Counted from the first letter of the stretch, positions 23,245 to 31,904 are shown. The stretch is DNA of 64,000 nt from Lachnospiraceae bacterium (GCA_015056735.1 SVFT01000001.1:62001-126000), one strand, 5' to 3'. The notes: a model not told the origin generated them from the letters alone. Translations and numbers: made by a program.

Positions 23245-25011
23245 ATGAAACAATTATTGAGTGACGGACAGGTAGTTGAGATCGAAGAAGACGAGGTTCG
23301 CGTTGTCAGACACACCTGCTCTCATGTGCTGGCGCAGGCTGTAAAGCGCCTGTACCCCGAGACAAAACTGGCGATCGGCCCTTCGATCGATACAGGTTTT
23401 TATTACGATTTTGACAGAGAAGGCGGCTTCTCCGAGACGGATCTTGAGAATCTCGAGGCAGAGATGAAGAAGATCATCAAAGAGAACCTGAAGCTGGAGA
23501 CTTTTACCAAGCCGCGTGATGAGGCGATCAAATTCATGGAAGAGAGGGAAGAGCCTTACAAAGTGGAGCTGATCCGTGACCTTCCGGAGGATGCGTCCAT
23601 CAGCTTCTATCAACAGGGCGACTTTGTGGACCTTTGCGCAGGCCCGCATATCCTTTACACAAAGGGCATCAAGGCATTCAAGCTTCTCTCCGTGGCAGGC
23701 GCTTACTGGAGAGGCTCCGAAAAGAATAAAATGCTGACCAGGATCTATGGTACCGCGTTCCTTTCCAAAGAGGAGCTCGAAGCGTACCTGACCATGATGG
23801 AAGAAGCAAAGAAGCGTGACCACAGAAAACTCGGTAAAGAGATGAAGCTCTTTATGTTAACCGACGAGGGCCCGGGCTTCCCGTTCTTCCTGCCGAACGG
23901 CATGATCCTTCGCAATACCCTTCTTGAGTATTGGAGACAGATCCATACACTGGCTGATTACGTGGAGATCTCCACACCGATCATGCTCAACCGCCAGCTT
24001 TGGGAGACATCCGGTCACTGGGATCACTACAAAGAGAATATGTACACAACCGTGATCGATGATGTGGACTTTGCGGTAAAGCCGATGAACTGCCCGGGCA
24101 GTATGCTCGTTTACAAGTCAGAGCCGCGTTCCTATCGTGATCTTCCGCTTCGACTTGCAGAGGTCGGCCTGGTACACCGCCATGAGAAGTCCGGTCAGCT
24201 CCACGGCCTCATGCGCGTGCGCTGCTTCCACCAGGATGATGGACATATCTATCTGACAAGAGAGCAGATCCCGTCCGAGATCAAGAGTATCATCAGCCTG
24301 ATCGACAAAGTATATAACCTGTTTGGGTTCAAATATCATGTAGAGCTTTCCACCAGACCGGAGAACAGCATGGGCTCCGACGAGGACTGGGAGATCGCAA
24401 CACAGGGTCTCAAAGATGCGCTTGATTCCATCAATATGCCTTACGTTGTCAATGAAGGTGACGGCGCATTCTACGGCCCGAAGATCGACTTCCATCTGGA
24501 GGATTCCATCGGACGTACATGGCAGTGCGGTACCATCCAGCTTGACTTCCAGCTTCCGCAGCGCTTCCAGGCAGAGTATGTGGGCGAGGACGGCGAGAAG
24601 CATCAGCCGATCCTGATCCACCGTGTATGCTTCGGCTCCGTTGAACGTTTCATCGGTATCCTGATCGAGCATTTCGCAGGCAAGTTCCCAACATGGCTCG
24701 CACCGGTTCAGGTCAAAGTCCTTCCGGTATCCGATAAGTCCAGAGACTATGCACTCGGCGTATACGATACTTTAAGAAATGCAGGCATCCGCGTTGAGAT
24801 CGATACCCGTGACGAGAAGATCGGCTACAAGATCCGTGAGGCGCAGCTTCAGAAAGTACCGTACATGCTCGTTCTTGGTGAGAAAGAGGCAGAGAGCAAG
24901 GCGATCACCGTAAGAAGCCGCGAAAAGGGTGATCTCGGCGCAAGCACCGTTGATGCGTTCATTGAGATGATCAAAAAGGAGATCGCAGACAAGAAGAAGG
25001 CAGAAGACTGA
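23245..25011 (+). CDS. thrS: Threonyl-tRNA synthetase without TGS domain
   Basis: A 588-residue class II synthetase that charges tRNA-Thr. It begins directly with the editing domain (HTCSHVLAQAVKRLYP, with the zinc-like His/Cys set), followed by the catalytic domain with NCPGSM, RHEKSG, HGLMRVR and the class II motif 3 GSVERFIGIL, and the C-terminal anticodon-binding domain. The usual N-terminal TGS domain of about 60 residues is missing, as in several Clostridia. ATG 23245 is preferred to ATG 23236, which touches the AAAGG. Control is by the T-box upstream. A histidine phosphatase gene follows after two bases. Confidence 0.95.
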   Translation: MKQLLSDGQVVEIEEDEVRVVRHTCSHVLAQAVKRLYPETKLAIGPSIDTGFYYDFDREGGFSETDLENLEAEMKKIIKENLKLETFTKPRDEAIKFMEEREEPYKVELIRDLPEDASISFYQQGDFVDLCAGPHILYTKGIKAFKLLSVAGAYWRGSEKNKMLTRIYGTAFLSKEELEAYLTMMEEAKKRDHRKLGKEMKLFMLTDEGPGFPFFLPNGMILRNTLLEYWRQIHTLADYVEISTPIMLNRQLWETSGHWDHYKENMYTTVIDDVDFAVKPMNCPGSMLVYKSEPRSYRDLPLRLAEVGLVHRHEKSGQLHGLMRVRCFHQDDGHIYLTREQIPSEIKSIISLIDKVYNLFGFKYHVELSTRPENSMGSDEDWEIATQGLKDALDSINMPYVVNEGDGAFYGPKIDFHLEDSIGRTWQCGTIQLDFQLPQRFQAEYVGEDGEKHQPILIHRVCFGSVERFIGILIEHFAGKFPTWLAPVQVKVLPVSDKSRDYALGVYDTLRNAGIRVEIDTRDEKIGYKIREAQLQKVPYMLVLGEKEAESKAITVRSREKGDLGASTVDAFIEMIKKEIADKKKAED

Positions 25012-25013
25012 TC

Positions 25014-25889
25014 ATGCGAATCATACTGGTAAGACATGCGGATCCCGATTATAAGACGGGACTGCTTACGGAAAAAGGAAAAAGAGAAGCTAAGATCATA
25101 GGCGAGCGCGCGAAAAAGTGGGTCGGCCAGATCGATGAGATCTATGTATCCCCCCTGCAGCGTGCACGTGATACGGCAGCGCCGATCGAAGAGGCGCTCG
25201 GCATGAAGGCAGTCGTGCTTCCCTGGCTTGAGGAGTTTCGCGCAAGCGTACGTCCCGAAGTGGCATCCAACAAGGCCCTTTCGTGGGATTTTCTCCCGAC
25301 GCTCTGGACGAAGGATCCGCTTCTCTACGATAAGGATCACTGGACCGAGTCCTCTGTCATGACACCGCCGGAAGGCAACATCGGCGCGACAGCGTGCCTG
25401 AAGGAGACCGCGGACGGTCTGGAATCCATTCTTGCAGCGCACGGCGTGCTCCGCGAGGGCAACTATTACCGATACGGCGACCCCGATCCCCGCGCACTTG
25501 ATATTCTGAAAAAAGGGTGCGTGCATCGGGAGATCACGCAGACACCGGAAGAAGCGGCTGCCATCATGGCATCCTGGCCTGTACATCCGGAGCGTGAGAC
25601 ATACGAAAAGACAGTCGTTCTGGTGTGCCATATGGCGATCAGTTTTGTCATGCTCGGCTATCTTCTCGGTATCTCGTTTGTGCCGCTTGTGGAGGGGATG
25701 TTCATCGCGCCGACCGGCGTGACGGTACTGAACAACGAGAGTGTTCTGTCCCTTGTTGAGAACAGATGGGTCAAAAAGGGCGACGCAGTGGGCTTCCGTA
25801 CGCAGTACATCGGCGATGTGCGCCACCTGGTAGAAGCCGGCGAGCCGATCTCGGGCCGCGGCAGCTTCGCATCCATCTTTACAGACTGA
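25014..25889 (+). CDS. Histidine phosphatase family protein
   Basis: A 291-residue phosphoglycerate-mutase-like phosphatase. The RHG-type motif is LVRHADPDYKTG with the catalytic His near residue 8; the supporting Arg is in SPLQRARDTA, and the second His is in VLVCHMAISF. Substrates of this family range from sugar phosphates to nucleotides; none can be chosen here. The gene starts two bases after the thrS stop, so it should be under the same T-box control. That pairing could be chance co-transcription. It ends at a strong terminator. Confidence 0.88.
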   Translation: MRIILVRHADPDYKTGLLTEKGKREAKIIGERAKKWVGQIDEIYVSPLQRARDTAAPIEEALGMKAVVLPWLEEFRASVRPEVASNKALSWDFLPTLWTKDPLLYDKDHWTESSVMTPPEGNIGATACLKETADGLESILAAHGVLREGNYYRYGDPDPRALDILKKGCVHREITQTPEEAAAIMASWPVHPERETYEKTVVLVCHMAISFVMLGYLLGISFVPLVEGMFIAPTGVTVLNNESVLSLVENRWVKKGDAVGFRTQYIGDVRHLVEAGEPISGRGSFASIFTD

Positions 25890-25896
25890 TCTTAGA

Positions 25897-25928
25897 GGCA
25901 TCTGCCCGGCAGGGCGGGTGCCTTTTTT
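25897..25928 (+). terminator. Intrinsic terminator of the thrS operon
   Basis: GGCATCTGCCC and GGGCGGGTGCC form an 11-pair stem with one G-U pair around a short loop, followed by TTTTTT. Confidence 0.93.
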
Positions 25929-25943
25929 GATCGTATAGTATAT

Positions 25944-26684
25944 CTAGGCATAGCGGTCGATCGAGACGGCCAGATTACCCTTTTTGGTTTCGTGATCGAT
26001 ACTGCGAAATACAAACTTGCCGCATCCTCTGACAGAAAGGACATCCCCTTCCTTGATGGGGGATGCGGGATTGGTGCAAAGGCGCCCGTTCAGAAAGACT
26101 TTACCGTCAGTGAAAAGGTCTTTTGCCACCTGTCTGGATAAGCGATAGATCTTTGAAGCGATCAGATCGAGCCGCAGGGATGATACGATCAGACTCTCTC
26201 TTACGAAGCGCGGCTTTACATCTTCCGGCGGCTCAAAAAGGCGTTCCGCCATCACCTGCGTGTGCTTCACACGTGTCAGTTCCTGCATAATCATCTCAGA
26301 CATTCGCTCTGCAACAAACAGATATGCCGTATGCTCGCGCACGACGATATCGCCGATCACATCCCGCTCGATCCCCAGATTCATCAGTGCTCCGAGAAAG
26401 TCGCGATGCGTCAGCGCATCTGCAAATTTGGCCTGCAGGGGCCTGATCCGAAGAAGTACGATCGGAAACGGGATCTCGTATCCCAGTTCTTCCGGATCGC
26501 CGAATCGTGCCATTTTGCGCTCGGTCTCTTCTGCGCCGCCAAACAGGGTCACTTCCTTTTCGGAAAAAAGGCGCATCACTTCCGAGCTTTCTGCTTCGGA
26601 GAGAAAATCCGTAAAATAGAACGTTCCGTTCTTTCTGCTGTTTTCACATAATTCTGTAACTCTTTTTTCAAAAAACTGATCCAT
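25944..26684 (-). CDS. YlmH-like S4-domain RNA-binding protein
   Basis: A 246-residue protein of the YlmH family. The N-terminal half contains FTDFLSEAE and the family-typical FLGALMNLGIERDVIGDIVV; the C-terminal S4 domain holds DLIASKIYRLSRQVAKDLFTDGKVFLN. YlmH binds the ribosome/tRNA and has been linked to rescue of stalled 50S subunits and to the division cluster ylmDEFGH; here it stands alone. The start is chosen at MDQFFEKRV to match family length. There is no Shine-Dalgarno, but TATAAT lies only ten bases upstream, so the mRNA may be nearly leaderless. A longer form starting at 26738 (MQNESPS) is possible. Confidence 0.85.
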   Translation of the reverse strand: MDQFFEKRVTELCENSRKNGTFYFTDFLSEAESSEVMRLFSEKEVTLFGGAEETERKMARFGDPEELGYEIPFPIVLLRIRPLQAKFADALTHRDFLGALMNLGIERDVIGDIVVREHTAYLFVAERMSEMIMQELTRVKHTQVMAERLFEPPEDVKPRFVRESLIVSSLRLDLIASKIYRLSRQVAKDLFTDGKVFLNGRLCTNPASPIKEGDVLSVRGCGKFVFRSIDHETKKGNLAVSIDRYA

Positions 26685-26732
26685 AACAGTTTCTATTATA
26701 CATGATTTCGGTATATTGGAAGGGCTCTCATT

Positions 26733-26761
26733 TTGCATTCTCCCCAAATCCTTGTTATAAT
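26733..26761 (+). promoter_or_regulatory. SigA-type promoter for the SGNH/GTPase-NYN operon
   Basis: TTGCAT at 26733-26738 and TATAAT at 26756-26761 are exactly 17 bases apart. Transcription would start near 26768, giving a leader of about 155 bases with several hairpins. Confidence 0.8.
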
Positions 26762-26772
26762 ATACAGACATA

Positions 26773-26902
26773 TTAGGAAAGGAGGATATTGCTTATGCGT
26801 AATACCTCACTTCGCACTTACAAGGTAGGTGCTTTCCTAAACTAGCGGAGAAGCCTGATCTGCCGATCCGCATATTATATATGGCTCCTCTTAGGAGGAG
26901 CC
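26773..26902 (+). promoter_or_regulatory. Structured mRNA leader with small ORF
   Basis: TTAGGAAAG (26773-26781) can pair with CTTTCCTAA (26832-26840), covering part of the small-ORF ribosome site. Further down, GCGGA/TCCGC and a perfect GGCTCCTC-TTAG-GAGGAGCC hairpin (26883-26902) follow; the last one hides an AGGAGG site. This layout suggests attenuation or translational control, not a known riboswitch class that I recognise. Confidence 0.5.
26795..26845 (+). CDS. Sixteen-residue leader ORF (MRNTSLRTYKVGAFLN)
   Basis: The ATG lies nine bases after AAAGGAGG, one of the best ribosome sites in the window. The ORF ends inside the right arm of a leader helix, so translating it would disturb that helix. 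It may be a leader peptide. No amino-acid run that would point to a sensed metabolite is obvious; Thr, Arg and Leu each occur two or more times. Confidence 0.45.
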   Translation: MRNTSLRTYKVGAFLN

Positions 26903-26922
26903 GGTTTTATGGATGGATCTTC

Positions 26923-27879
26923 ATGAAAAGAGTACTGCTTACAATAATGACACTTGTGTCATTTGCGATATTGACCGGATTTACAACAAAGACGGGATGG
27001 ACACTTCCCGATGAATGCCCTGTGATGGTACGCGAAGGGAACCGCTATTCTCTGGAGGATGAGACGGGGCTTATGGTGTACGAAGACAATGGCAGTGATG
27101 TCATTTTTGTCGGTGATTCCCGTGCGGCCTTCATGATGAAGGATACGGGATACAAAGGCGTATCCTGGGTGACGATGCCCGGGCGAGGCGCAGCATGTCT
27201 TGCGGATCGTGCGATCCCTTCGATCGCATCTTCGCTTGCCGGTAAGACAGTCGTCTTTGTGATCGGGATCAATGATATCTCACCACTTCGAAACAGCTAC
27301 GAACGGATGCAGTTGATGAACTGGTATACCGCTTACTATAAGGCACTCGTTGCAAACAATCCGTCGACCGTGTTTTACGTGACCGGCGTGACGATGCGCG
27401 GCAATCTGACCACGCCGCAGTATGTGCGTTTCAATAATGCGATCCAGTTTTTTAACAACAGGATGAGCAGCATTCCCGGGATGCACTATATCGACACCTT
27501 CGGTTATCTGCTTGCAACGGGCTACGGGTATCTGTCGCCCGAAGATACGCTTCACTACGATGCGGATACCAACAGGCGTCTCTTCCGTTACATCATGAAA
27601 ACGGTAACAGGCGAGGATGTTGAGCTGCCGCCGATACCGGAGCCGGCTGAGCCGGAAGTTCCCGTGGTGGCAGGGCAGATGGCAGAACCGCAGCAGGAAG
27701 ATGCGTCAGCTCTGCAGCAGGCAGAGGCGGCATCGCCTGCCGTGATCTCAGATCTTGCGGATGCGGTAGTCGATCCGGATGATATCGATCCGGAAGGCGC
27801 AGACGGAACCGATGCTGCTGCGGCCGATGCAGGTGCAGAACACACAGACTCGGAAAGTACAGGGACAGTGACACCATGA
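26923..27879 (+). CDS. Secreted SGNH/GDSL-type hydrolase
   Basis: A 318-residue protein with a signal peptide (about 1-20). SGNH motifs: VIFVGDSRAAF (block I, nucleophile Ser), IGINDIS (block III), and DTLHYD (block V, catalytic Asp and His). The C-terminal 80 residues are Pro-, Ala- and Asp-rich and low in complexity. Family members are esterases or deacetylases, often acting on surface polymers. The start ATG 26923 overlaps the stop of a five-codon mini-ORF (MDGSS) that has its own AGGAGG, suggesting coupled re-initiation. Its stop overlaps the start of the GTPase-NYN gene (ATGA). Confidence 0.85.
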   Translation: MKRVLLTIMTLVSFAILTGFTTKTGWTLPDECPVMVREGNRYSLEDETGLMVYEDNGSDVIFVGDSRAAFMMKDTGYKGVSWVTMPGRGAACLADRAIPSIASSLAGKTVVFVIGINDISPLRNSYERMQLMNWYTAYYKALVANNPSTVFYVTGVTMRGNLTTPQYVRFNNAIQFFNNRMSSIPGMHYIDTFGYLLATGYGYLSPEDTLHYDADTNRRLFRYIMKTVTGEDVELPPIPEPAEPEVPVVAGQMAEPQQEDASALQQAEAASPAVISDLADAVVDPDDIDPEGADGTDAAAADAGAEHTDSESTGTVTP

Positions 27880-30518
27880 GACGGATCGTGATCGGCCTTG
27901 TCGCGCACGTAGACAGCGGCAAGACGACTTTATCGGAAAGCTTACTATATGAGACGGGACAGATCAGAGAGGCGGGCCATGTTGACAACGGAAACGCCTT
28001 TTTGGATACCTATGCCCTGGAAAAAGAGCGCGGCATTACGATCTTTGCGAAGCAGGCCGCGCTCCCTTTGTCTCCCGAATACGAAGCGACGCTACTGGAT
28101 ACGCCGGGGCATGTGGATTTTTCGGCAGAGATGGAACGAACGCTTCAGGTACTTGACTGTGCGATCCTTGTGATCAGCGGTGCGGACGGCGTGCAGAGTC
28201 ATACAACAACGCTGTGGAGCCTTTTGGAAAAGTATAAGGTCCCGGTGTTTCTTTTTATCAACAAGATGGATCAAAAGCGGCTGCCTGAAGAGGAGCTGCT
28301 TAAGGATCTGCAGGAAAAGCTGTCGGCAGGGTGCGTTGCGTTTCCGAAAGAGGGTGAAGCACCGGATGCCGCATTTTATGAGCAGGCGGCGATGAGCGAC
28401 GATGAGGCGCTTGATGAGTTCCTGGAGACGGAGAAGCTCTCGGAGGAGACTCTGATCCGCCTTGCAAGGGAGCGCAAGATCTTTCCCTGCTACTTTGGCT
28501 CGGCGCTTCGCCGGGAGGGGATCCGGAATCTGCTTGGCGGCCTTACGCGCTATACGGAAGGACTGCAGGAGGATGACGGAACGGAAGCTTTTGGCGCCCG
28601 CGTTTTTAAGATCGGGAAAGGCGCAAAGGGCGAGCGCCTGACGTATATGAAGATCACGTCGGGATCGCTTTCCGTGAAGCAGTCGATCGAGACCGGTGAA
28701 GATCTGGTCGAAAAGATCGACGGCATCCGTCTCTACAACGGTGATCGCTTTGTTCCGATCGCAAAGGCGGAAAAGGGAATGGTGGTTGCGGTGACGGGAC
28801 CTGACGCAACCTACAGCGGGCAGGGGCTCGGAAACGAAACAGGCAGAACCGTGCCGATCCTTGAGCCGGTCATTACCTATGAGCTGATCCTGCCGGACGG
28901 GCAGGATGCGATGCAGTGGTATCCCAAGCTGAAACCGCTTGAAGAAGAGCTCTGCGAGCTCCATATGGTCTGGGACGAGAAGTCGCATTCGATCATGCTG
29001 AAGCTCATGGGCGAAGTGCAGACGGATGTCCTGAAACATCTGATCAAAGAACGATATGACATTTCTGTCACATTCGGCGCCGGCCGTATCGCTTATAAGG
29101 AGACGATCCTGGATGTGACGGAGGGTGTCGGTCACTATGAGCCGCTTCGTCATTATGCGGAGGTACATCTTCTGATGCGGCCGCTTCCGCGCGGCAGCGG
29201 GATCGTATACGACACGGATGTCAGTGAAGATGAGCTGGACAGAAACTGGCAGCGTCTGATCCTGACGAATCTAAAAGAAAAGGAGCATCCCGGCGTCCTT
29301 GTCGGTGCTCCGATCACGGATATGGAGATCACGCTCGCCTCCGGCCGTGCACATTTAAAACATACAGAGGGAGGCGACTTCAGGCAGGCTGTCTACCGCG
29401 CGGTCAGACAGGGACTCATGAAAGCGGAGAACCTGCTTTTGGAACCCTGGTTTTCTTTCTGCATTGCGGTACCGGCCGATTCGATCGGCCGCGCGATGTC
29501 CGATCTGGATCGGCTTTATGCCAAGACAGATCCGCCGATGCAGGAGGGTGACAGGATGATCCTCACCGGGCGCGGTCCGGTGGCGACACTGAACACATAT
29601 CCCAAGGAACTTGCAGCGTATACCGGAGGGCAGGGCACGATGACAGCCCTGTTCGATGGCTATGAGCCGTGTCATGATGCGGAGGCTGTTGTGGAAGCGA
29701 CCGGTTACGATCCCGAAGCGGATACGGATAATCCGGTCGGATCGATCTTCTGCGCGCATGGTTCCGGATTTTATGTAAACTGGGACCGCGTAGAGGATTA
29801 CATGCATCTGCCGCTTCGTGACCTTGCACAGGAAGAGGAAGATACGGAAACGGACATGGTCCTGAAGGGGATGAGGCGCAGCGGAAGCGGTGAGAAGGAG
29901 CTGTCGATCGGAAGAGAAGAGATCGATTCGATCATCCAAAAGACTTCACATGCCAACGCCGGACGTACGCGCCCCGGCTATTCGCACAGAAAAGATGCAT
30001 CGGTGACGCGGATGAAGACGACAAACTATTTTTCCGACGGCCCTGACGGCACGGCATACAAAGAAAAGCCGGCAAAGCCGCGTAAGTCCTATCTTCTCGT
30101 TGACGGATATAACGTGATCTTTGCATGGAAAGAGCTGAAAGAACTGGCGGATGTCAACATTGACAGTGCGCGTGACAAGCTGGCCGATATCCTGTGCAAT
30201 TATCAGGCGATCAAGGGATGCGAGCTCATTCTCGTTTTTGACGCGTATCGGCTGCAGAACCACGCGGAGGAAGTGCTTTCTTTTCACAATATCAGGATTG
30301 TCTATACCAAGACGGCCGAAACGGCTGACCGGTATATTGAGAAGTTCGCGCATGAAAAAGCGTCGGACTGCCTCGTGACGGTCGTGACGAGTGACGGCAT
30401 GGAGCAGATCATCATCCGCGGAAGCGGTGCGCTTTTGATCTCCTCCCGCGAATTTGAGAAGGAAGTTGCGGAAGCAAACAGGCAGATCATGGAAACGGGA
30501 AAACGCGTGCTATTTTAG
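27876..30518 (+). CDS. TetM-like ribosome-binding GTPase fused to YacP/Rae1-type NYN domain
   Basis: An 880-residue protein. Residues 1-650 are laid out as a ribosomal protection protein (TetM/TetO relatives of EF-G): G1 AHVDSGKTTL (9-18), RGITI, DTPGHVDF, NKMDQ, then domains II-V. The domain IV loop that TetM uses against tetracycline (SPVSTPADF) is here HTEGGDF, so drug resistance is doubtful. After a basic linker, residues 738-880 form an NYN nuclease domain beginning YLLVDGYNVIFAW, with conserved acids, like YacP; B. subtilis YacP is Rae1, which cuts mRNA in the ribosomal A site. The fusion suggests a GTP-dependent, ribosome-targeted mRNA endonuclease. ATGA overlap with the SGNH gene. Confidence 0.88.
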   Translation: MRRIVIGLVAHVDSGKTTLSESLLYETGQIREAGHVDNGNAFLDTYALEKERGITIFAKQAALPLSPEYEATLLDTPGHVDFSAEMERTLQVLDCAILVISGADGVQSHTTTLWSLLEKYKVPVFLFINKMDQKRLPEEELLKDLQEKLSAGCVAFPKEGEAPDAAFYEQAAMSDDEALDEFLETEKLSEETLIRLARERKIFPCYFGSALRREGIRNLLGGLTRYTEGLQEDDGTEAFGARVFKIGKGAKGERLTYMKITSGSLSVKQSIETGEDLVEKIDGIRLYNGDRFVPIAKAEKGMVVAVTGPDATYSGQGLGNETGRTVPILEPVITYELILPDGQDAMQWYPKLKPLEEELCELHMVWDEKSHSIMLKLMGEVQTDVLKHLIKERYDISVTFGAGRIAYKETILDVTEGVGHYEPLRHYAEVHLLMRPLPRGSGIVYDTDVSEDELDRNWQRLILTNLKEKEHPGVLVGAPITDMEITLASGRAHLKHTEGGDFRQAVYRAVRQGLMKAENLLLEPWFSFCIAVPADSIGRAMSDLDRLYAKTDPPMQEGDRMILTGRGPVATLNTYPKELAAYTGGQGTMTALFDGYEPCHDAEAVVEATGYDPEADTDNPVGSIFCAHGSGFYVNWDRVEDYMHLPLRDLAQEEEDTETDMVLKGMRRSGSGEKELSIGREEIDSIIQKTSHANAGRTRPGYSHRKDASVTRMKTTNYFSDGPDGTAYKEKPAKPRKSYLLVDGYNVIFAWKELKELADVNIDSARDKLADILCNYQAIKGCELILVFDAYRLQNHAEEVLSFHNIRIVYTKTAETADRYIEKFAHEKASDCLVTVVTSDGMEQIIIRGSGALLISSREFEKEVAEANRQIMETGKRVLF

Positions 30519-30528
30519 CGCAGCCACG

Positions 30529-30558
30529 TTGACACGTCCCTTGCGACTGCGATAGAAT
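30529..30558 (+). promoter_or_regulatory. SigA-type promoter for the PLP decarboxylase gene
   Basis: TTGACA at 30529-30534 and TAGAAT at 30553-30558 are 18 bases apart. Confidence 0.75.
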
Positions 30559-30571
30559 CATAGCGGAGTTA

Positions 30572-30608
30572 TCTAAGGAAAGACTGATCGAATCAGTCTG
30601 TTCTTAGA
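30572..30608 (+). promoter_or_regulatory. 5' UTR hairpin before the decarboxylase gene
   Basis: TCTAAG...CTTAGA encloses AGACTGAT-cga-ATCAGTCT, giving a 14-pair interrupted helix within the first half of the leader. It is far too short for a lysine riboswitch. There is no T run, so it is more likely a stabilising or protein-binding hairpin. Confidence 0.6.
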
Positions 30609-30629
30609 AGTTTAAAGAGGAGAATTATT

Positions 30630-31883
30630 ATGGAGAAGAAACCGTTTGTGACCCTTAAGCAGGTTGAGGAGATCGTAAAAACGCATCCGACACCTTTTCA
30701 CATCTACGATGAAAAAGGCTTTCGTGAGAACGCGCGCCTTTTAAAGAAGGCGTTTTCCTGGAACAAGGGTTTCCACGAGTACTTTGCCGTAAAAGCGACA
30801 CCCAATCCGTACCTTCTGAAGATCCTGAAGGAAGAGGGGATCGGCGTGGACTGTTCCTCTTATACGGAACTTGCGCTTTCCGATAAGGTCGGTTTTAAAG
30901 GCCATGACATCATGTTCTCTTCAAACGTAACGCCTGAAGAGGATTTCAAATATGCATCGGATCTGGATGCGATCATCAACTTCGATGACATCACACTGCT
31001 TGATTTTTACGATAAGATCGCGCCTTTCCATGATACGATGTGCTGCCGCTTCAATCCGGGCGGAAACTTTGCGATCCACAACCAGATCATGGATACGCCG
31101 CGTGATGCCAAGTACGGCATGACCAAGGATCAGATGAAGGATGCTTTCACTTATATGAAAAAGAAGGGCGTAAAGCATTTCGGCATCCATGCGTTCCTTG
31201 CAAGCAATACGATCGCGGACGAGTATTATCCGAAGCTGTCCCGTATCCTGTTCAAGCTTGCGGTCGAGCTGAAAAGAGAGTGCGATGTGCATATCACGTT
31301 CGTCAATCTGTCGGGCGGCGTCGGTATCCCGTATAAGCCGGAAGACCGCAAGACCGATATCATGGCGATCGGCGAAGGTGTGCGCAAGGCATACGAGGAG
31401 ATCCTCGTTCCGGAAGGCATGGATGATCTTGCGATCTATACGGAGCTTGGCCGTTATATGATGGGCCCGTACGGCGCGCTGATCACGAAAGCGATCCACG
31501 AGAAGCACATCTACAAGGAGTACATCGGTGTGGATGCCTGTGCGGCAAACCTGATGCGCCCCGCTATGTACGGCGCTTACCATCACATCACGGTACTCGG
31601 TAAAGAGGACAGACCGCGCGATCACGTTTACGATGTGACAGGTGGCCTTTGCGAGAACAATGACAAATTCGCGATCGACAGATCGCTTCCGAAGATCGAC
31701 ATGGGTGACTACCTGTTCATTCACGATACGGGTGCGCACGGTTTTTCCATGGGATATAATTACAACGGAAAGTTAAGAAGTGCGGAGCTGCTCTTGCATG
31801 AAGACGGCAGTGTACAGCAGATTCGTCGTGCGGAGACGGTGGATGATTATTTTGCCACACTCGATTTTTCCGGACTGCAATAA
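30630..31883 (+). CDS. lysA: Diaminopimelate-decarboxylase-like PLP enzyme
   Basis: A 417-residue fold-type III PLP decarboxylase. The PLP lysine is Lys55 in YFAVKATPNP; CRFNPGG, the glycine loop NLSGGVGIPY, ELGRYMMGPYGAL and the catalytic Cys in GVDACAANLMRP match the DAP decarboxylase plan. It would make lysine from meso-diaminopimelate as the last step of lysine synthesis. It lacks neighbours of the lysine pathway and a lysine riboswitch, so a related decarboxylase of polyamine or secondary metabolism cannot be excluded. ATG follows AGAGGAG. Its own promoter and a 5' hairpin lie upstream. Confidence 0.82.
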   Translation: MEKKPFVTLKQVEEIVKTHPTPFHIYDEKGFRENARLLKKAFSWNKGFHEYFAVKATPNPYLLKILKEEGIGVDCSSYTELALSDKVGFKGHDIMFSSNVTPEEDFKYASDLDAIINFDDITLLDFYDKIAPFHDTMCCRFNPGGNFAIHNQIMDTPRDAKYGMTKDQMKDAFTYMKKKGVKHFGIHAFLASNTIADEYYPKLSRILFKLAVELKRECDVHITFVNLSGGVGIPYKPEDRKTDIMAIGEGVRKAYEEILVPEGMDDLAIYTELGRYMMGPYGALITKAIHEKHIYKEYIGVDACAANLMRPAMYGAYHHITVLGKEDRPRDHVYDVTGGLCENNDKFAIDRSLPKIDMGDYLFIHDTGAHGFSMGYNYNGKLRSAELLLHEDGSVQQIRRAETVDDYFATLDFSGLQ

Positions 31884-31904
31884 AACAGTAACGTCGGAGG
31901 TTTT

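Noticed and set aside
28092-29168. A 358-codon minus-strand ORF opposite the GTPase-NYN gene
   Set aside because: It lies within the conserved GTPase domains on the other strand and shows no protein-like motifs.
27876-30518. Acquired tetracycline resistance gene
   Set aside because: The TetM drug-displacing loop is replaced, the base composition matches the neighbours, and the gene is fused to a nuclease and part of a chromosomal operon.
30559-30629. Lysine riboswitch before the decarboxylase gene
   Set aside because: The leader is only about 65 bases long with one hairpin, whereas L-boxes need about 180 bases and several helices.
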